A DNA stretch of 64,000 bases from Hermatobates lingyangjiaoensis (taxonomy: Eukaryota > Arthropoda > Insecta > Hemiptera > Hermatobatidae): contig JAPFBL010000323.1 in assembly GCA_026182355.1 (NCBI GenBank), positions 353,501-417,500 of the forward strand, given 5' to 3'. Shown here one piece after another: positions 63,884 to 64,000 of this stretch. The stretch's first letter is position 1; the number at the start of each line of letters is the position of its first letter. The translations under genes were made by a program, and so were the position numbers. The notes beneath the pieces were generated by a model that was given only the letters and a program-made list of their open reading frames with translations, ran no database searches and was not told the DNA's origin.

Positions 63884-64000
63884 CGGGCTACTTACCGCTG
63901 CGTCTACAACGAGCTTGGTCGCCCTTTCTCTTTCTGTTTCCTTACTCTGTGAGGTACTCTTCTTGAATTTTGAACTCTTATTGTGTCCAGTTTTGATCGT
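63884..64000 (+). mobile_element. PLE terminal fragment, cut by window end
   Basis: Downstream part of the family at 53930-54065, with CTCTTCTTGAATTTTGAAC and GTCCAGTTTTGATCGT. Confidence 0.45.

Overview
The window is nuclear DNA from an animal, most probably a protostome. It is strongly AT-rich and crowded with (TA)n microsatellites, and it has introns, a tRNA-derived SINE family, mariner and hAT DNA transposons, and very many Penelope-like retroelement (PLE) remnants. I cannot name the species. The one recognised host gene is a ladybird (Lbx) homeobox gene on the minus strand. Only its last coding exon, with the whole homeodomain, is visible at about 591-961. Its C-terminal tail looks more like arthropod/protostome ladybird proteins than vertebrate LBX1, which is a judgement from memory. 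No first exon was recognised, so the rest of the window is either a very long intron or upstream flank.

Beyond the homeobox exon the window is almost a gene desert. Repeat-poor islands of more balanced base composition (for example 1471-1760, 9541-10330, 12990-13200, 17826-17990, 19846-20265, 26075-26460, 30770-31100, 32950-33200, 48665-49060, 50560-51000, 54585-54800, 58310-58565, 59790-59900, 62780-63180) are separated by repeats. They are candidate conserved or regulatory elements of a developmental gene, which only a cross-species alignment can confirm. One further stretch (about 23524-23702, minus) looks like a cysteine-rich coding exon with plausible splice sites, from a gene I do not recognise.

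PLE sequence dominates the rest. It includes decayed reverse transcriptases (5620-6555; 28690-29230; 39170-39240), a GIY-YIG endonuclease (29309-29879), at least ten N-terminal ORF fragments, and dozens of terminal-repeat fragments. Unrelated terminal-repeat families share one core: CTGANGA, one extra base, a short hairpin, then GAAA. The hairpin sequence differs between families but always pairs. This resembles the hammerhead ribozyme core known from PLE terminal repeats. Most of these units occur as divergent inverted pairs, with the 5' parts facing at the centre and the downstream ends running into (TA)n on both sides. Two palindromic units of one family (6093-6310 and 56421-56661) are flanked by perfect 10-bp and 9-bp target-site duplications, so such dimers appear to insert as single units.

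Other mobile DNA: a SINE family in about 15 copies with three alternative 3' tails, one copy carrying nine tandem 52-bp internal units; an internally deleted mariner with perfect terminal inverted repeats, nested in a hAT-like element; a hAT MITE; the 3' end of a non-LTR retrotransposon; and a 1-kb dispersed repeat in three copies, whose comparison shows later insertions in each long copy. Several tandem arrays (11 bp, 52 bp, 125 bp, about 130 bp and degenerate ones) complete the picture.
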